Source: Ashinkailepas kermadecensis
Lineage: Eukaryota; Arthropoda; Thecostraca; Neolepadidae
DNA length: 64,000 bases
Assembly (NCBI GenBank): GCA_034440615.1
Contig: JAOTOM010003920.1
Location: 62,001-126,000 of the forward strand
Reading direction: 5' to 3'
The first letter of the stretch is position 1; every line of letters starts with the position of its first letter. Made by a program: the position numbers and the translations under genes. Under the pieces are notes generated by a model. It searched no databases. It had not been told where the DNA came from and worked only from the letters and a program-made list of their open reading frames with translations. This document shows, piece by piece, positions 53,765-64,000 of this stretch.

Positions 53765-54475
53765 CACACTGGCGGATCTAGCCCACCGGTTTGGGGGGGC
53801 CAACTTTCGATTTTCGGCGTCGGCCCCCTCCCCCCTCCCCAGTGGCGTACCTAGAAATTGCATCAGGGGGGGGCGTCGAACGGATTTGGAGGGTGCCCAT
53901 TCTCCCAATATTTTTGGTTAAAAGCACTGGATTTCGACAACCATTTGGCAAAGGGGCACATTTTTTCAAATAATAATTAAAATTTAAATAAAATTAAAAT
54001 TAAAATAATAATTGACAACATAATTTCCAGTGTAGGGGCCCCAGCCTACCACCGCCGTTTCTATGGTACCGGATTTTTGTTCTTGTTACCAAAACGTTCA
54101 CGTTCACGCTCAACGTCCTGTACCACGTCAACGTTCGTGCACGTGTACACACTGGCGGATCAGATTTTGTCAACTCTTGCTGTAAGCAGAACTTGAGCAG
54201 CATGGAACCATCGATGTGTGTCAGAATCTACTATGCTACCATACTGGCTTCCAAACAACTATTTAAAAAAAAATCCCTTTAAGATTGGAGATTCTTTCAT
54301 CCAGACGCTATTTTTTAACCTCGGCAGAGGTTCATTCCTAATAACCTCATTTTAATTTAGTTGACTTCTGTTGGTTTCGGGGGGGCCAAAGACACTATGG
54401 CCCCCTTTTAAGCGCTTCGGGGGGGCCATGGCCGGAATGGTCCCTCCCTGGATCCGCCAGTGGCTCTGCATACCC
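53765..54475. repeat. Transposon-end-like motifs (CACTGGCGGATC)
   Basis: CACTGGCGGATCTAG (+, ~53768), CACTGGCGGATC (+, ~54149) and CACTGGCGGATCCAGG (-, ~54466) bracket the region, with CAGTGGCGTACCTAGAAA at ~53840 inside. These resemble terminal sequences of short non-autonomous DNA transposons. No transposase is present. Confidence 0.45.
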
Positions 54476-56107
54476 GGGGACCTGGTGTTCAAATTTGCGC
54501 CGAACGTTGGCTTGAGAATAGGTGCACGAGCACCCATGAACATAATTTCAGCCTCCTGTTATAACAGGTAAAAGGCAAATGCATAGATTGTCGAGAAAAT
54601 AAGTAGCTTATTATAATTAGCGGTACAAAAAGGCACTCTTCGTACGTGTGCACTTTTTGTGCTTGACAAACTCAGCTAAGTCAACCGAGCAGAACCCTCT
54701 ATTCAAGTTCAAGAAGTCCAAAATATAAGAGCTTCATCCCCGACAAGCCAAAGGTGCTCGCTTGACAGTTAAAAGGTTCAAACCTCATCTGGTAGTTCTC
54801 AAATTACAATTCCTACCCGTGTACCTAAAATATGTGCTCTGTATTAATTCATTCGTTAATACAAACATTTAGTTCGTCTGCTTTACCAGAAGTATCCATA
54901 TTGAAAGTATTTCGGATATAATATGCATTCATATAGATATACGGACAACCATAGCACTATAAAGCTATAAAAACTGCACGCTCCTGTTTTCAACAAATGA
55001 GCGAGCTAATAGCAAATCACTCGGAAATAACTTCCCCGGTCATCTCCTTGGATATAGGTAAGCGCCGGCAATTTCGGGCTAGAGAACGCCATTCATGTGA
55101 AAGTAAACATCAGGTCAGTCTTGCATGAGAAGAGGCTTAACCAAATTGCTATCTCTCGGAGGCTCGATGGTACCAATAATGCTGCTTTTGTTTGCGAACA
55201 GAAGGCCACGAGCTTGGGACTTAGCTACAGCTCGATACATTTCATCACCAGCCACCAGTCACCGTGGAAGACTGGCGACTTTCTATGACCTTGGGAAGCG
55301 AATTCATCGCAGAAAATGCACCTTTTAGCTTGGCAGTACCAGCCATTTTCTGACCCGTCCACTTCCGATTTGTCCATGGGAAGCAGCCTGAAAGCACCTC
55401 ATACACTTGCAAAAAGCTAAGTACACTTTTAACCCTTGCCCCCGTAAATGGCAATAGCACCACCTGGGAAAACACGCGGTCTAAGACCATGGGGTAATTT
55501 GGCAATCGAGAGAAAGCAACATAACCGATGTAACAAAAAGGTGCCCTATGCTTGATGGAGAAACTTGGTCAGAGGAGGGGAGGGAGGAACTGACTTTTCC
55601 TCCATGATCCAGTCTGTGGCCATGAACGGCGTAATTTCTGTACCCTTTAGAGCGGGTGTGCGCGAGGGGTGTAATGAAAGGAAATCCTGAATTGCATTTT
55701 GGACCAGAAGTGCCTTTTCGAACAGTGAAAACGCGCAATTTCCAAGAAATCCTAGGAACGCAACAACATTATGGGAATGTTGGTGTGGAATGAAGATGTC
55801 TTCCATCCTCACCCTCGCCCCAGTGGATAGCACCGATGAGCCCATGGGGGTATATAATTATGTACGCCACAGGGGCATCTAGAACATGCCAACCATGTGA
55901 TCAGCTTCCTCATGTCACATGGAAAACTTGTCGGGGCAGAGTTCCTCTGCAAGGACGCGGAAAATCGATACATTCTACACGCCGCGCAATCCTGTTTTCT
56001 GCGCGCGGAGTCACCTCGACTAGATCGGCTAGTAAGTCATTAATTAACTGACTGGCTGGCCAATAGGCGGCCGGCGCTGGCCGTTGGTCACGTGACACGT
56101 CTGGCGG
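54476..56107. other. Intergenic, SSUH2 3' side
   Basis: No gene recognised; the SSUH2 3' UTR should begin at 56107 and run leftward. Confidence 0.4.
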
Positions 56108-63748
<7,641 letters not shown>

Positions 63749-64000
63749 CTGAAAAATACAGCCGGACTGTCAATTCGTGTTGGTGGCACATGCAGCTTCG
63801 ATAGGGGGAACGACTGGCCTCAAGTCTAGGCTAAGATTGCGCAGACATAAATTTGTCTCTCCTGGTTTTGAAATGGCACATCATTTGAGATTTGGTTTAT
63901 GATTTCACCCGAATAGTATGGAATTGTATTCCCGATGTCATTTGATTGCTTCCGAAGAAATATTAGGTACCGGCCGTTGCCACCCCGTGGAAGTGATGAC

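Overview
The window is nuclear DNA from a metazoan, most likely an invertebrate. Two conserved animal genes are split into small GC-rich coding exons by very long introns full of minisatellites, retroelements and retroposed fragments. A degenerate 5S rRNA-like segment has a protostome-like internal control region, but the species cannot be named from the sequence. Nothing looks prokaryotic: there are no operons, Shine-Dalgarno sites or long single-exon genes.

Layout. On the + strand, 14 exons (1157-38269) encode the C-terminal 677 residues of mitochondrial elongation factor G1 (GFM1). Splice phases agree throughout and the spliced length is exactly 2034 nt. The exon(s) with the GTPase P-loop lie left of the window. 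On the - strand, 5 exons (63748 down to 56108) encode the C-terminal 260 residues of an SSUH2-type protein with DnaJ-like CxxCxGxG repeats; its 5' exons lie right of the window. The two genes converge, and the ~18 kb between their stop codons holds a decayed Ty3/gypsy retrotransposon with inverted ~1 kb arms. A Penelope-like element with a 13-bp target-site duplication sits in the GFM1 intron at 17.3-20.3 kb. The window also holds two copies of a tRNA-headed SINE and several 40-67 bp insertions that carry a SINE/LINE-type 3' tail and their own target-site duplications.

The most striking pattern concerns the minisatellites, most of which abut exons. At many exon edges the repeat unit contains the splice site plus the adjoining exon bases: acceptor plus first exon bases, or last exon bases plus donor. 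The exon boundary itself therefore appears to have been amplified outward into the intron, leaving strings of decoy splice sites. This is seen in both genes, on both strands, at both acceptors and donors. In two cases (GFM1 at 35.6 kb, 69-bp unit; SSUH2 at 63.6 kb, 48-bp unit) the unit is a multiple of three and stays open, so use of a decoy donor would insert in-frame peptide repeats.

Functionally the genes look independent. GFM1 catalyses translocation on mitochondrial ribosomes; SSUH2 is a poorly characterised zinc-finger-like protein. No regulatory link between them is visible.
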